From Pascua guehoae (lineage: Eukaryota; Basidiomycota; Tremellomycetes; Trichosporonales; Trichosporonaceae), in the NCBI GenBank assembly GCA_001600415.1, contig BCJX01000001.1:2433440-2497439 (forward strand): a stretch of 64,000 bases of DNA. Direction: 5' to 3'. The stretch's first letter is position 1; each line of letters starts with the position of its first letter. The notes under the pieces were generated by a model. The model saw nothing but the letters and a program-made list of their open reading frames with translations. It was not told where the DNA came from and searched no databases. A program made the position numbers and the translations under genes. Shown here in pieces: positions 22,731-34,180 of the stretch.

Positions 22731-23955
22731 GGCGGAGGTTTGAGGTGGTTGTTGTTGGGTTGGTGGTGGTAGTAGTGGTGGTGGTGGTGGTGGCACCGAA
22801 GGTAAGCCTTGGAGTGTGGTGTGGGTAGCTAAGCTGCTGAGAGCTGAGAGGTTGAGTTGAGAGTTGTTGGAGGCAAAGAGGTGGCTCGGCCGGGGGGTTT
22901 ATATACCTTGCAGACTGGCTCCATTGGGCCCATCATCACCGTTGCTGGACAGAATAATCTGCCTTCAACAACTTGTCAAAACTGCCTTCAACACCTTGTC
23001 AAAACTGCCTCCAACGCCTCGTCAACGACTTATTTGAGGAGTCAGTGGTGTGCATTGATCCACGCCGTGATGTGACTTTGGGAGGTGTGCTGTGGGTCGG
23101 GATGTGTGTGGATGTGTGTGGATGTGTGGATGTGTGTGTGTGTCCCACTGGCCACTGCCCTACTTATGTACCTAGGTCGTTGACATATTTCGCATTGTTT
23201 GCCTTTGGCAGTCACATTCCACCCCGCCCCAAGGACCAAGCTTCAGATCGTCTCGGGCGCTAACAGGGATAGGATACCTCTATTGTTCAGAACCCGACTA
23301 CATACCAAAGCCAGCACTGGCAAGCCAGCTAGATCGTAGAGATGCTTAATGAAAAGTCATAACATGCCGCTGCAATGAGGATCAAATTGTGGCACGTGGA
23401 ATGTGGCATTCGACCTGTGGATGTGGCGTGTGGCGGAGGTGTGATGGGCGCGAGGCACGTGCTCGCAGTTTCCGCCATCCTCAACAGCCCCCAACTGTCC
23501 TGACCGTAACGGTCTGGAGTGATAACGATTCTCATGTAGTCGTCAACAGACGTCTTCTCAAGCTCCCCTCCAGAATCACCCCGCCCTGGTGTGCAGAGGA
23601 GAACCTAGGCTGAAGAGGATGGCTTCATTCAAGGGGTCTTGCAGAAGGCATGCACATCGGGTTGTGTGGACACACCGTTCACCGCACTACTGTGATCAAC
23701 ATTATCCTCCTGCTGCCATCACAGCACATACACCATCACACCATGGTAAACATTGTACGCTGACATCTAGTCTCCACCCTTGAACGGGGCGAGGTAACCA
23801 AATGCGATCCAAACAAGGTACTTAAGCAGTCACAGTACCGCTCATCTCGACCTTTCTCCACCTTCTCAACTCTCAACTATCAACTCTCAGCTCTCAACTC
23901 TCCTCAACTCTCAACTCTCAACTCTCAACACCTATCCAACACCCATCCCACTCCC
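22731..23955. other. Divergent promoter region
   Basis: This lies between the Cys-rich gene (-) and gene A (+). It contains GTGGATGTGT repeats (23100-23135) and repeated CAACTCTCAACT words just before gene A (23868-23930), probably its 5'UTR. No coding exon is seen. Confidence 0.5.
22898..22905 (-). promoter_or_regulatory. TATA box of Cys-rich peptide gene
   Basis: TATATAAA on the minus strand lies about 170 nt before the ATG at 22730. The leader between them is rich in CTCTCAAC words. Confidence 0.65.
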
Positions 23956-25562
23956 ATGTCCACCCTTGCCGACGCACAGCGGCGGCGACCCACCCATGAC
24001 GGCCTGCCATTGCTGGACATGCCGCGGGAACTCCTTTTCCGCATCAAACAGTGCTCCTCCAAGCTCAGCGGCGCCGTTACCAACATTCTCCATCTACACC
24101 GCGGCATCCCACAGCCATTGTCGCCCGAGCACTACTTTGTAGTCGCAGAGTGGGCGTGGCAGTGCGTAAAGGACAAGACGCTTCCGAAAGACTACCGCAA
24201 GCTCGCACTCGTATATGCCCAGAAGGTCGAGGAACAGTGGCGTGAGTACTTTGTGGCCCGTTGGGTGGTTCAAGAGGACTTGCACAGGCCAAGATGGTAT
24301 GCAAGGTTGGAGGAGTTTAGCACACAAGTTGCCAACAACGCTGACACCCAGGGTGGCAGAACTGGTTCGCGCCCGCAGACCACCGCCCTCCGCACGTCGG
24401 TGCACTCTGCCTCTCGTCCCTGAGCTGGATGACGCGGCGCCAGCTGCGCAGTGCCGAGTGGGCCACATTTGAGCCCCCCAGCGGTGAAGCCGGGCGGTAC
24501 TGGATGAACATGCGCGTCGGGGCGCTGTCTGCCGCAGAGAGCCAGCCCTTTGCTCCCGAGGGGGAGGGGACGGAGGCGTTTCGCCGCCTCGTGGAGGAAT
24601 GGGATGGGTTCCACCGTCTCCGCGAGTTGCACAAAAACGCAGAGCCCCGCGGCGGATGGCTGCCCCTCACCGAGTCTCCCGAGTATCCTGCCACGGCGTC
24701 GTACACACCGTGGCGGTCGTTTGAGCACTGGGCAGCTGAACGGGGTCTGGGTTTCGCTCCTGCTCCGATGCAAGAGAACACCGCCGGCAGTAGTGAGAGT
24801 CGGCCGCCACCGTACTCGCCAGATGATCCTCTTCTGTATCACACTCGGCAGCGAGCACACACTCGCTCGGCTCGCAGCCCGCCCGTTGCCTCCATTCGGT
24901 CGCCTCAACCTCCGAGCCGCGTGCCTCCCGCCTCCAACATGCCAACTCGCAGCACCTCGTCCTTGCAAGCATACCATTCTCCCCAGATGCAGCGGCCCCG
25001 TACCGCATCTATCGCCCCTCCCCGTACTCACCATCACCCCAACTGTGTCTGCTGTCCCAACGGCAGCAGTTTCCACCCCTCTGGCCCTAATCCCTGGAGC
25101 CCGACACGATCTCATTACACTCCCACAATGTCATCACACTCGTATGGATCGACACATGCGCCACCGGCTTTCACCGCCCCCCGCTCTACGCCACCATCAC
25201 ACTCGGCACCCACCTCCCACGCACGGCGCGACTTCCACCCCCTTCGCCCCGCTACGCCACCCTCCCCTTCAGACAGCATGTACTCCTTCGGGCGCGATTT
25301 CGAAACAGTGCGCTTCTTCGACCCGACTAATAATAGACAGGACCGCTTCGGCCACCCCCAGCCTGCACCCTTCGCCCCAGCTCCATGGCAGGCGGGCACG
25401 AGCGGCACAACCCAGATGCGCTCATATGTGGGAATGTCTATGACCTCTATGACCTCTGTTACCTCTGTGACCGTCGACCAGTCGTGGATGCGGTACGCTG
25501 ACCCGCGAAACGCTCCGCAGCGCACGGGCGAGTGGCGTTCGGCCTCGAATCCATGGTTGTAA
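23956..25562 (+). CDS. Gene A: unknown protein, founder of local family
   Basis: Two exons: 23956-24241 and 24352-25562, giving 498 aa, with a phase-1 intron (GTGAGT donor, CTGACACCCAG acceptor). The first about 130 residues look globular: DMPRELLFRIKQCSSKL, HRGIPQPLSPEHYFVVAEWAW, then KVEEQWR-WQNWFAPADHRP and SAEWATFEPPSGEAG. The globular part ends around HWAAERGLGF. The C-terminal half is Pro/Ser/His-rich and looks disordered, with a HHHPNCVCCPNG motif and MTSMTSVTSVTV repeats. The segment before the intron aligns with gene B at the same intron position and phase. No signal peptide or membrane span. I do not recognise the family. F-box-like beginnings (LLDMPRELLFRI) were considered, but the rest does not fit clearly. 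Confidence 0.8.
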
Positions 25563-26077
25563 TTGGGGTGGTATGGAGCCGTGTGGTTAATTATTCAATG
25601 GCTTTTGCCTTTGCGTCTCCCAAGCACCTTTGTAGCTGTTCGTTCCTCTCATACCAATGCAGTTGACTATACCCTTGCCTCTCGATTTTTTTTCGCCGTG
25701 TCTCCCTTGCAACTCTCGCGTTTGACCAACTTGGTTTCTTCCTCAGGCTTGCATCCAAGTTGCAATACTGCCCGCCTAGTGTGTGTTGGTGTAGAATACG
25801 GACCTGATACACGGGTCCGCGGCCCCGACTGTGTGCCGACCCCACACAACCTCTCGCGAGGCGCTGCAGCATTCCGGCCCTCCACGCACGGATACCTCGC
25901 ACCGTGTGTACATGCACTCTCGCCGTCGGCACCTCGGCTTCTTCCCATGTGACTTGCCAGATGCGCTCAGCGTGAGCTCCGAGGTAGCCCATTTCCGAAA
26001 ATCACTACCATGTTCTCTCTGCACTCTCTTCCACTATCTTTTTCGACACTACACGCCGCTTTGCCCTCTCTATCAAC
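25563..26077. other. Intergenic region after gene A
   Basis: No coding exon seen. A T-run lies at 25687-25694; CT-rich sequence near 26010-26070 is probably leader of the next small gene. Confidence 0.45.
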
Positions 26078-26582
26078 ATGCATGTCCAGTCTCGCCCCAT
26101 TGTCTGGTTCACTTCCCCGCCCCACTGGGTGCTTTTGTGCCCTGCCGGTATGTCCTCACCTCCCTTGCGAGTACATTCATTGGCTGACATTCAAAGCCGG
26201 AGGCTGCCCATCCCTTTTTTCCTGTGACAGCGAGCGCGCTCCATACCCTTTGAAGACAATCTCATTCCTCATGCCGGCAAACTCGTGGAGTACGTTGGGT
26301 AGCAGCCACTGGCTAACACTCTTCTGCAGACTGCGTCATCTTCAGCCTCGAAGTGTGCAACACTCCCCTCCTGTACTCAATCGACGTCTTCTTCAAGCTC
26401 TTCTCCATATCATGGAACGTTGACAAGCGTGAGCTTCACCCCGCTGCAACACCCCATCACACCAAAACCCTGTCCTTGGCGCTGACAGTGTGCCAGACGT
26501 GACACTCGAGGAGGCACAGCTACTCATCGCCAAACTTTACGCCGCGCCCGTCACAGAAGAGTCTGTTGCCGCGGCCTTGTGA
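26078..26582 (+). CDS. Small four-exon gene, unknown product, 115 aa
   Basis: Exons: 26078-26147, 26197-26289, 26330-26428 and 26497-26582. All three introns are phase 1, 40-68 nt long, with GTATGT, GTACGT and GTGAGC donors. CTGAC or CTAAC precedes each acceptor. The exon lengths sum to 348, so the frame closes exactly. The product begins MHVQSRPIVWFTSPPHWVLL. It continues SERAPYPLKTISFLMPANSW and CVIFSLEVCNTPLLYSIDVF, and ends VTLEEAQLLIAKLYAAPVTE. No single long open frame covers it, so it is visible only after splicing. The family is unknown. It sits between genes A and B. The model is plausible from splice logic alone; RNA evidence would be needed. Confidence 0.55.
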
Positions 26583-27503
26583 TCCGACAGACGCGGACGA
26601 GCGCTGGTTTTGGTCCCTCTCTGAAAAATCAGGAAATATATACACGTCAGAAACGGGGAATGCATGCCACGCTGAAAGGTCTCAGACCGCTGAAAGCTGA
26701 CTACAAACGTGGCGGTGGCTGGAACTAGAGGGCTTTGCGAGAAGCTACGGCTGTACAGATGGTGTGGGTGTGGGTGTGCTTGTGCGTCCCTGTGGCAGAA
26801 GCTGCTGGGGGCCACACGTGACGGATGCTCTCCAACCCAGTGTATGATAACGTTGGAAGGTCGCTTCGCATGGTCAGAGCCTTGTTCAAAATAACCAAAG
26901 ACGCTGAAGCCGGTACCTGCCTCTTATTTTTTAGGGGGTGCCGTCCATCTGTCTTGATGAATTCGCTGAGCATGAGGAGCGTTCGTGTTCGAGCAGAGTT
27001 ATTCTTTGAGTGTTTACTGCACGTGTCGGAAGCGGCTTCATGTCCTGGGACTACGTAGAGGTCCGAAGCCTCAACCTCACAGTTCCTTTGGGTGATACCC
27101 AGCTGTGTGATACACCGTTCTTCCCAACACCCAGTGGAAACGAGAAGTGCCGAGTTGGGGCGATCCCATCGCATGCTGTGATGAGGCTGTTCCCCAGATG
27201 TCCTGAATCTGCCAGTGCAATTGGTGCCGCCGCTACACACTCAGCACTCTATCACAGTGATGCCTACATCCTCGATGCTGGCCGACGACTGGCCAACTGC
27301 ATCGACCTGTCGCCACTTGTCCGCCCCCTGTGATGGGTCTCTGAGATTCTTGACGTATAAAACTCTGTCCCACAGTCATTTCCTACTCTTCTTTTCACTC
27401 CAACCATTCCAAAATAATACAACGTCCCCTACGCATCCTGCGCTTCTTCTTCGACTCTTCCAGCATCTACAAACCCTCCAACCTCTCTTTGACAACACCA
27501 AAC
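26583..27503. other. Intergenic region and gene B promoter
   Basis: Long frames here on both strands lack splice support and protein character. A TATAAAA box lies at 27356. Confidence 0.5.
27356..27362 (+). promoter_or_regulatory. TATA box (TATAAAA) of gene B
   Basis: The element lies about 145 nt before the ATG at 27504, with a CT-rich leader after it. Confidence 0.65.
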
Positions 27504-28852
27504 ATGTCCTCCCCATGGGATGCTCCTCGCACGCTCAGGAGGCCCAGAACAATTCAACCACGCTGGTTAACCAGCGGGCCTGTCGACTCTTTTCGCGACC
27601 TCCACGTTACCAGTCTGTTCAGGGAGCATGGTGGGGTGCCATTACCCCTCAAGCCCATTGATTACTACTTGGCCGCCGAGTACGCTATTGCAGTGTGGAA
27701 GCGCCCGTCGTCCCGTGGGACAGTCAGCCGTGCTGTCATTTCTTTTTTGGTGGCCCTGGAATACGCTTGGGGTGAGTACGCCTGGTGGCTGGGTTTGTGA
27801 TGCTCGTCTTTTGGTAGTTGTGGGGCCAGGAAAACCGAGGGTACCACTTCCATCAGTCGTCATATGGTGACTATGGATGAAAAAAAAAAATATTCTGCCC
27901 TAGTCCCATCCGTTTACAGAAAACTATAAACAGAAGCTAACATTCAGCTGGAACGCCCTTCTCGAAATGTGGCGCGCCGTTCGCTGGTGATCGCTTGGTG
28001 AATAACTTCCCGCGAGCGGACAAGGTTCGGTGGAAGGACCTGTACGATCTTCATGCCAAGCACAAAGTGTACATGGCTGCAAACAGCCACGCTCTGCAGA
28101 TTTCACAGCACATGGCTGCCCTTCACGAATGGGCCAAAAGGGAGGCACGCAAGCCCCCGCTCATTCTCCCCTCCAGTTCCAGTGGCGCCACGTTCAACGG
28201 CACCAACCAGCCCGGCAGCGTCGCCAAACCGTTGCCCACAGGAAACATCACCGCCTGGGGCCCGACGAACGTACCGATCCCGCTCCCGGTTCCCAATGGC
28301 GTGCCCAAGAACGCAGAACAGCAGGCACCGACATCTGAACCTCAGACGGTCTTCGAGTATGCGTACGGCGTCCCCGAACCCGAGCTCGTTCCCACCCATG
28401 CGACTCCCGAGCAGCCACCCTCGGCCGTTCCCGGTGTGCACCCCGCCATTCCAATGTATTTCTCACACCCGTTCCCCTACATGGTGGCTCCCTCTGCTCT
28501 TCCGGGACCTGCGCTCGTCCCCCCCTCGCATGTCGCCCCCGTCCTCCACTTCGTTCCCGGCCTTCAGACCGTTCACGTTCCGTTTATTCCCTTCGATACA
28601 CACAGTGACCCCCGCCACGCCCCCGAGGCACACCAGTACCAGTGGCCGCCCCACGCAATTTACCCCCACGCCTACCATCGCCACGAGTCTCACGCTGCGT
28701 TTGCACCGCACGGTCCCACCATACCTGCAACACAACCCGAACCCGATTCCAGCCGGCTGTGGGGACGCCAGGCAGACCACTCGGGAGCGCTGTTCGTGGG
28801 AGCAGGAAACGGCTCTGTGGAACATGCCCACGGCGAATGGCGGCCGCAATGA
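27504..28852 (+). CDS. Gene B: unknown protein, relative of gene A
   Basis: Two exons: 27504-27771 and 27948-28852, giving 390 aa, with a phase-1 intron (GTGAGT donor, AAGCTAACATTCAG acceptor region). The pre-intron part, VTSLFREHGGVPLPLKPIDY and YLAAEYAIAVW...FLVALEYAW, aligns with gene A (VTNILHLHRGIPQPLSPEHY, FVVAEWAW...QKVEEQW). The intron falls at the same place and phase. After the intron come FSKCGAPFAGDRLVNNFPRA and a basic helical stretch (KVRWKDLYDLHAKHKVYMAA, ISQHMAALHEWAKREARK). The rest is a Pro/His/Ala-rich disordered tail ending VEHAHGEWRPQ. No signal peptide. A TATA box supports transcription. Function unknown. Confidence 0.8.
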
Positions 28853-29624
28853 GGGATCCCAGAACCGGTGGCGGGAAGGAATGAGGCTGGGTGAAGGTGA
28901 ACGGCCAAATGGCAGTGTCGAGAATGGAAGGTGGCGATGACGAGCCCATCGAGCACGGTCAACTTGGTCTGCAATAATATTGTCCATAGTGTTCTGCTGT
29001 AGCAGGGCCATGCAGCGAATTTCTGTTATTGTTCACATGTTTTCGGCACCCATCTGGCAATGTGTCATTGTCTTGTCTTGAGTTGCCACTGGGGTCGCCA
29101 CCGACCACCTGCAGTTCCCAGACCCGTCGCGTCATGTGCACCGCACTGGGGCCTATTGTCTGCTATCGTTATTGTGTTACCCACCAGCTTGCCATTGTTT
29201 TTTTTTTCCATCACAAACCCCCGAGTGAACAGCCCCCGCCCAGGTCGGTCGGCCGGTGACCCACTCACCTATTGTTCCTGCCCCCCCTATCTGTTCAGGT
29301 GTGTATCCACCGTCCAATGCCACCTCTATCATTGGTTGCGCGCTGGGAGAGCTGTGCCTCAACCCTGGAAAACACATGTTGCTTCTCACGCGCTATCACG
29401 ACGCGCCACGAACATGCACCGCAATTATCCATGCTCCGCCCCGGTGTCCCGCGGAGAGCAGGCTGGGGAGATAGATATAATCCCTCCCAGGACGCTGTCG
29501 AGCTCTTACAACGCTCTTCTCCTCAGTCAGAGTCTCTCATAATTACAACTTTCAACATCCTCTACACCTTACCTTTCCAACATCCCCCTCCTCCTTCCTT
29601 CCCCTACCTATACCCTGTGCGCCA
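28853..29624. other. Intergenic region and gene C promoter
   Basis: No coding exon is seen. A TATAAT-like element lies at 29476, about 150 nt before the gene C start, followed by a CT-rich leader. Confidence 0.5.
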
Positions 29625-30853
29625 ATGTCTCCTCCATCCCACACCCCCAACGACCGCTTGTCGCCGAGCCCCATGCAGACCTCGCCCAACCATCGTTGCC
29701 AACCTTGGGACGGCTACTCGCCGGCACACGGTAGCAACCCGTCCTTCGCCATGGACAACCACGCCGGCCCGTCAACCACGACGAACCGCAGCCCCCACGA
29801 CGATATCTCTCCATACGCCGCCTCCTCCCCTTCCCCAGCGAGCAATTCGTATCGAGATCTCCTCGATATGATCAACCCCGTCTACACCTCGAATGACGCA
29901 CCCGGGCTCCTCCTCGGCCTTAACGACAAGGAGTACCGAAGCGCGTGCAAGGGCGTGGACGAGCGGATCGCGCAGGGGTATCTTCCCTCCAAAGCAGTGA
30001 CGGAGGGAGAGATGCTCATTCTGCACCGCTTCCGCGACAAGCTTGATCGTGTGGCCCGTGAGTTTCTCTTCCAAGCACACCACTAGCAACACTTTGGTGT
30101 GAGGCCCCCATGCCGCTCTCCTCGGTATGCCGCGATCCACACGCCACTTGGAACATGCCACATCCACCTGGCCACACACACACAAACACACTTGGTTCTG
30201 TCTGCCCGCTCGGCGCACAGCCCATCACACGGCATCAAATCTTGTGAACAATGGCTGATACCCTATTAGTAATCTCCGGCCTCACCCCCACGCCGCGCCC
30301 CGTCCCGATCAACGCGGAAATGTGAGTTTCTCGGTCTTGGTATACCCCCCGGCGATTTTCGAGTGACTGCCACTAACCCAGTAGGTTGATCAACGCCAAG
30401 CGCCACCGGCGCAACAAGGGATTGGTCCGTGTCCCAAACGTGTCGGGCATCACCCCTATCCTTGAGGTACGTCCCTGCCACCCCACATTCACCACCACCC
30501 TCTAGTCCAGACGCTCGTTCATAGCCCCTGCTGACGCCCAGGACCACCCGCGGAGCGCAGGGGAGATCCGCGACATGGACCAAGAACTCCTCAACTCGTG
30601 GCTGGGCTTTTACCAGTGTCAGGTACCCACCCCGGCCCGCACGGGCCGCGAGCTCGACTTCCGCCGGCGCATCCTGTGTGTGCAACTCGGCCTGCACCCA
30701 GACGCGTGGCGCGAGTCGCCGCACCACCACCCACCCCGGCTGTCGTTCCGCTTGACCAAATGGCGGTCGCCGACGGCGCCGTGGAGTTCGGCGAGAAGCT
30801 CGACCAAACCCTCGCGGGGGATTTCGAGCAGGATCAAGCACCGCCTTTGGTAG
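29625..30853 (+). CDS. Gene C: unknown protein, possible third family member
   Basis: Exons: 29625-30057, 30270-30321, 30382-30466 and 30542-30853, giving 293 aa. The frame closes and all junctions are in phase. About 85 Ser/Pro/Asn-rich residues are followed by a helical segment YRDLLDMINPVYTSNDAPG, LNDKEYRSACKGVDERIAQG and HRFRDKLDRVA that ends in a phase-1 intron, as in genes A and B. Later exons give INAKRHRRNKGLVRVPNVSG, GEIRDMDQELLNSWLGFYQC and ELDFRRRILCVQLGLHPDAW. The third exon has a tandem acceptor (30382 or 30385). After about 30755 another frame becomes protein-like (EKLDQTLAGDFEQDQ, WEVWMDAWASEQNENGG, to a stop near 30957). The true end may therefore involve an unseen intron or a frameshift. 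Homology to A and B is weak. Confidence 0.65.
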
Positions 30854-31192
30854 GAGGGGCTTGGGAGGTCTGGATGGATGCCTGGGCCTCGGAACAGAAC
30901 GAAAACGGCGGTCGGCAGGTGCCCCCGGAAGTGCACTGTATGGACAATACCTGTTAGTTGTAGTACTGTAAACTGATAAATTGTTGGCATAAGAGACGCC
31001 GAGCTTCCTGCTCCTGCTACTACCCCGCATTGCAAATCGTGAATGAGTAAGAAATAATTTTGTTTTCCTGCCAAGTCGCCTTCCAAGATACTGTGTGTGT
31101 GAGCTTTGACATCATATGTCGCGTACTTGCAACGTACAATCGTAAACACATTCTTCTGAAGTTGGGTCCATGACGCCAGTGTCGGTGGCGGA
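30854..31192. other. Convergent intergenic region
   Basis: The first about 100 nt may be coding in a second frame (see gene C). No other feature is seen before the stop of the glycoprotein gene. Confidence 0.45.
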
Positions 31193-33550
31193 TCACGCGC
31201 CACGAGTGGTACCGGAGTGCCCAGCCGCCTCATCCGCCGCCGCTTGTTGTTCAAGCGCCTCGGAGATCTGAGGCCACGCCTCCATCGTACCCCTGCGGCT
31301 CATTGCCTGGGCGCCGCTTGTGGCACCTGTCAGTCCATCGGCGCCGCCGCGTTGCCCACTCGAGGATCGTCCTTCACGAAGCCTCTCGTTCTCCTCGGCC
31401 CATTGCGGGTCATAGTTGGGCGGAAGGAGTTCGACAGGGTCTTCCATCACAGAAGTGCGGATGCGGCCAGCGTCCTCGTCGAACTCGACGCGGGGTCTGA
31501 TTGGCTCCCGAGGCATGTCGTACCGTGGGTCGGGCGCGGTGCTGGGCGTGAGGGGCGATACAGGGCTGCGAGAGCGTGACGAGCTAGGCTGCCCGACCGG
31601 GGTGCGAGGTAAGGGGCGCCCCGAGCCTGGGGCTGATGGCTTTAGCGCTGAAAGGAGGCTGCGGTCCAGGATAGGCGAGGTCACAGGCGACTGGGACTGG
31701 GATCCAGTTGCGTATGTCGTGGTCATGGGCGGGTCCAGCGATCGCTCGCTCAGCGTCTCCGCGGGATCGGTTGAATGCCAGTATGGTTCCTTGGTCAAAA
31801 TCGGCCTGATTGTTAGCTGTCATAAAGGTACAGGCATGTGGTATGAAATCCAATCTGTCCTCCGAACTGCAACTTACGACAAGTGGGACGTTTCTGTCGT
31901 TAGCGTGCAATTCACTCCCAGTCGTTGTGCTCACGGGATCCACCATCTCCCTTGTGCTCCTGGTCAGGATCGTCTATGGTAAGGCCGCTCTCTTGAGTGA
32001 CGCGCTTCGGACTGGGAAGTGAGCAACATGCACTTTCTGAGATGCTAACCGTTGTTTGCGTTTGCGCTTAACCAGGTAGACAATGGCGGCAATGGCGACT
32101 ACGCCGAAGATACCACCCACCTGACGTCAGTGACTATCGACGCTCATCCTCTCAGCGGGCACACAGCTGATCACGACTCACCACACCGCCAGCAATGGGG
32201 CCAGCCTTCGTCCCAGCCGAAGATCCCTGGGCCGCTTCGTTGCCCGAGTTGGCCGTACTACCGGAGCCATCGTCGTCAATGCTGTTATCGGTGCCGGGAT
32301 CATGGCCAGTGTCGGTACCGTTACTGCCGTCCGTGCCATTTGTTCCACTCTCCGTCAGCTAGAAAAGGTGCATGGTACGTACGAAAGACCGAGTACGCCG
32401 ACTTGGGTAATGAGGCTACCAGTTGGGGCACCACAGCTGATGGTCAAGACGTATTCCAAAGTCGGGTCCAATGACAAAATCGCCAAATGTGACGTGAACT
32501 CTATATCGCGATCGGTCGACAACGTATACGGCGGATCTCCGTTCCATCCGTTTGTCGTAGGTGGGTCCAGAGTGAGTGTCGGCGCAGCGAGACCTGGCTG
32601 CAAACCCCCCATTAGGTTCAGCATTGAGGTATTGACAGGGATATTGACAGTGACTTGAGCTCCGGGCCCTCCCCGCACGTAACCAAAACCGATTCTGCCC
32701 AATTCCCCCCCTGGAAGGTCAGCTTCTGGGAAAGCTGAGAAGCTGGAATCAAACGCCGCCACATCCACTGTGAGACGCCGATAGTGGAACGTACAATTGA
32801 TAAATGCGTCCATTTGTATGCTCCAGTTGCCAGTAAAATGTAAGGCCGGATTTTCGGTGGTGATAAACAACTCGTCGCTCTCTGCAAGTTTGAAGAAGTC
32901 CAACCAGCTCCAGCTCTGCAATGGTATGTGTCTGCTCGCTTGAGTTGCAAGGCCTCATCGGAATGTCCGGTGCAGGAACACCCGTAGCAACAGAACTTGA
33001 CTCACGCTTCGTTTGGTGGTAGGTAATGTATGCTCTCGACGATGACCGTGCCGGTCAAGTTGCTTGCAAGTTCAAAGGCCAGCTTGTGATAATCAAGGTC
33101 CAAGGTGTCGTTAATGAGGGATTGCCCAGAATTGCCTGCGTAGTACACATCACGGTGGTATCCCTGTGCGCTCAAGGACCCAACGTAGGTACCCTCCGTA
33201 ACGTTTTGCGCAGTGCCGATGATCGCGAATGAAGTTCCAATGTACTGGAACGTCATGTTTCCCCCGGCTGCCGCCCCAGGGTCGCTGATGTACATGATTT
33301 TGGTGCCGTTCTGATCAACAAAACCCTGGTATGAGTTGTTGAGGGATCCGGTCGGAGGCGGGTCGCCGAGTGATACGTTGGACGTCATCTTCCATCCACT
33401 GTTGAGGGTGTACATGCCAGCGCCGACAATGGTTTGTACCCACATGTCGTCGGGTGCCACTGTATCGCCCACTTCCTGCGCCTGTGCTCCCCCAGTGACG
33501 AGGACAGCAATTGCTGATGAAAGAGTCATCACAATGCCGCGATTCAGCAT
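31193..33550 (-). CDS. Type I membrane glycoprotein with two beta-sandwich ectodomains
   Basis: Seven exons: 33550-33006, 32931-32397, 32358-32182, 32120-32050, 32011-31935, 31893-31878 and 31805-31193, giving 677 aa with a closed frame. The signal peptide ends near GGAQAQE. Two similar extracellular regions follow. The first has MTFQYIGTSFAIIGT with many N-x-T sites and ends VIVESIHYLP. The second has LFITTENPALHFTGNWSIQM and GRIGFGYVRGG. A Gly/Thr/Asp stalk precedes one membrane helix (GGIFGVVAIAAIVYL) with a basic stop-transfer KRKRKQR. The cytoplasmic tail is Ser/Pro-rich and carries DAGRIRTSVMEDPVELLPPNY, a tail element I recognise from many basidiomycete single-pass proteins. It is probably a surface sensor or adhesin. 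Exon six is only 16 nt. The 32396-32359 intron (38 nt, GTACTC donor) is the least certain junction. Confidence 0.85.
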
Positions 33551-34180
33551 GGTGAGTGAGGTTGGTGAGGGTTGAATTCCAAAGTAAGGATGAGGGGGGA
33601 AGGACTACTCGTACGATTTCTATCTTCTGGACAGAAGGTTGCCGAAACCGCACAGAGTACCATTGTCAGACGCTGGAGATTAGCGTTACCCGACGAGTTT
33701 CACGATTGAGGGGAAGTGGCGGGAGTAGTTGGCACGAAGGGTCCGAAGCATGAATTGAACCGAGTTTGGCAAGGCAGGGTGGCTTGGCACTTGACAACTG
33801 CGCTTAATGCATTTCTTTGGAATCCAAGCGCGGAACCCTCCTGTGCTCTAGGTTGTCTGGTCAATAAAGTTCAGCACGACGGTAGTGTTTGGTAGTGATG
33901 ATGTTACGGAAAGCCAGCAGAGGGTGAGCTGACTACGCCCGGTTGCGCAACTCTGGGGAGGTACATGAACGGGATGACAGCTTGCGTCACAATGCCCATG
34001 TGCAAACAGGGGTTCGCGAACCTCGATGCCATCGCACCTTGGGCGGTACACTCTCAGTAGGATAGGTAGGGCGGTTGTGGTCGTGGTCACTATGTTCTTT
34101 GGAGCTGCATACAACCCGCGCAGTATTCGACCCTACCCCACATTCCTCTGCAGTTCCTGGCTGAGCTTGCGAAGCACACA
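33551..34180. other. Intergenic region
   Basis: This lies between the start of the glycoprotein gene and the stop of MND1. An 88-codon minus-strand frame (33848-34114) has some protein character but no splice or promoter support, so I do not call it. Confidence 0.45.

Noticed and set aside
30598..30957. Alternative plus-strand frame as a separate gene after gene C
   Set aside because: Only its second half is protein-like and it overlaps gene C's last exon; treated as a frame conflict instead.
33848..34114. 88-codon minus-strand frame between the glycoprotein gene and MND1
   Set aside because: No promoter, splice partner or recognisable domain; likely 3' flank of MND1.
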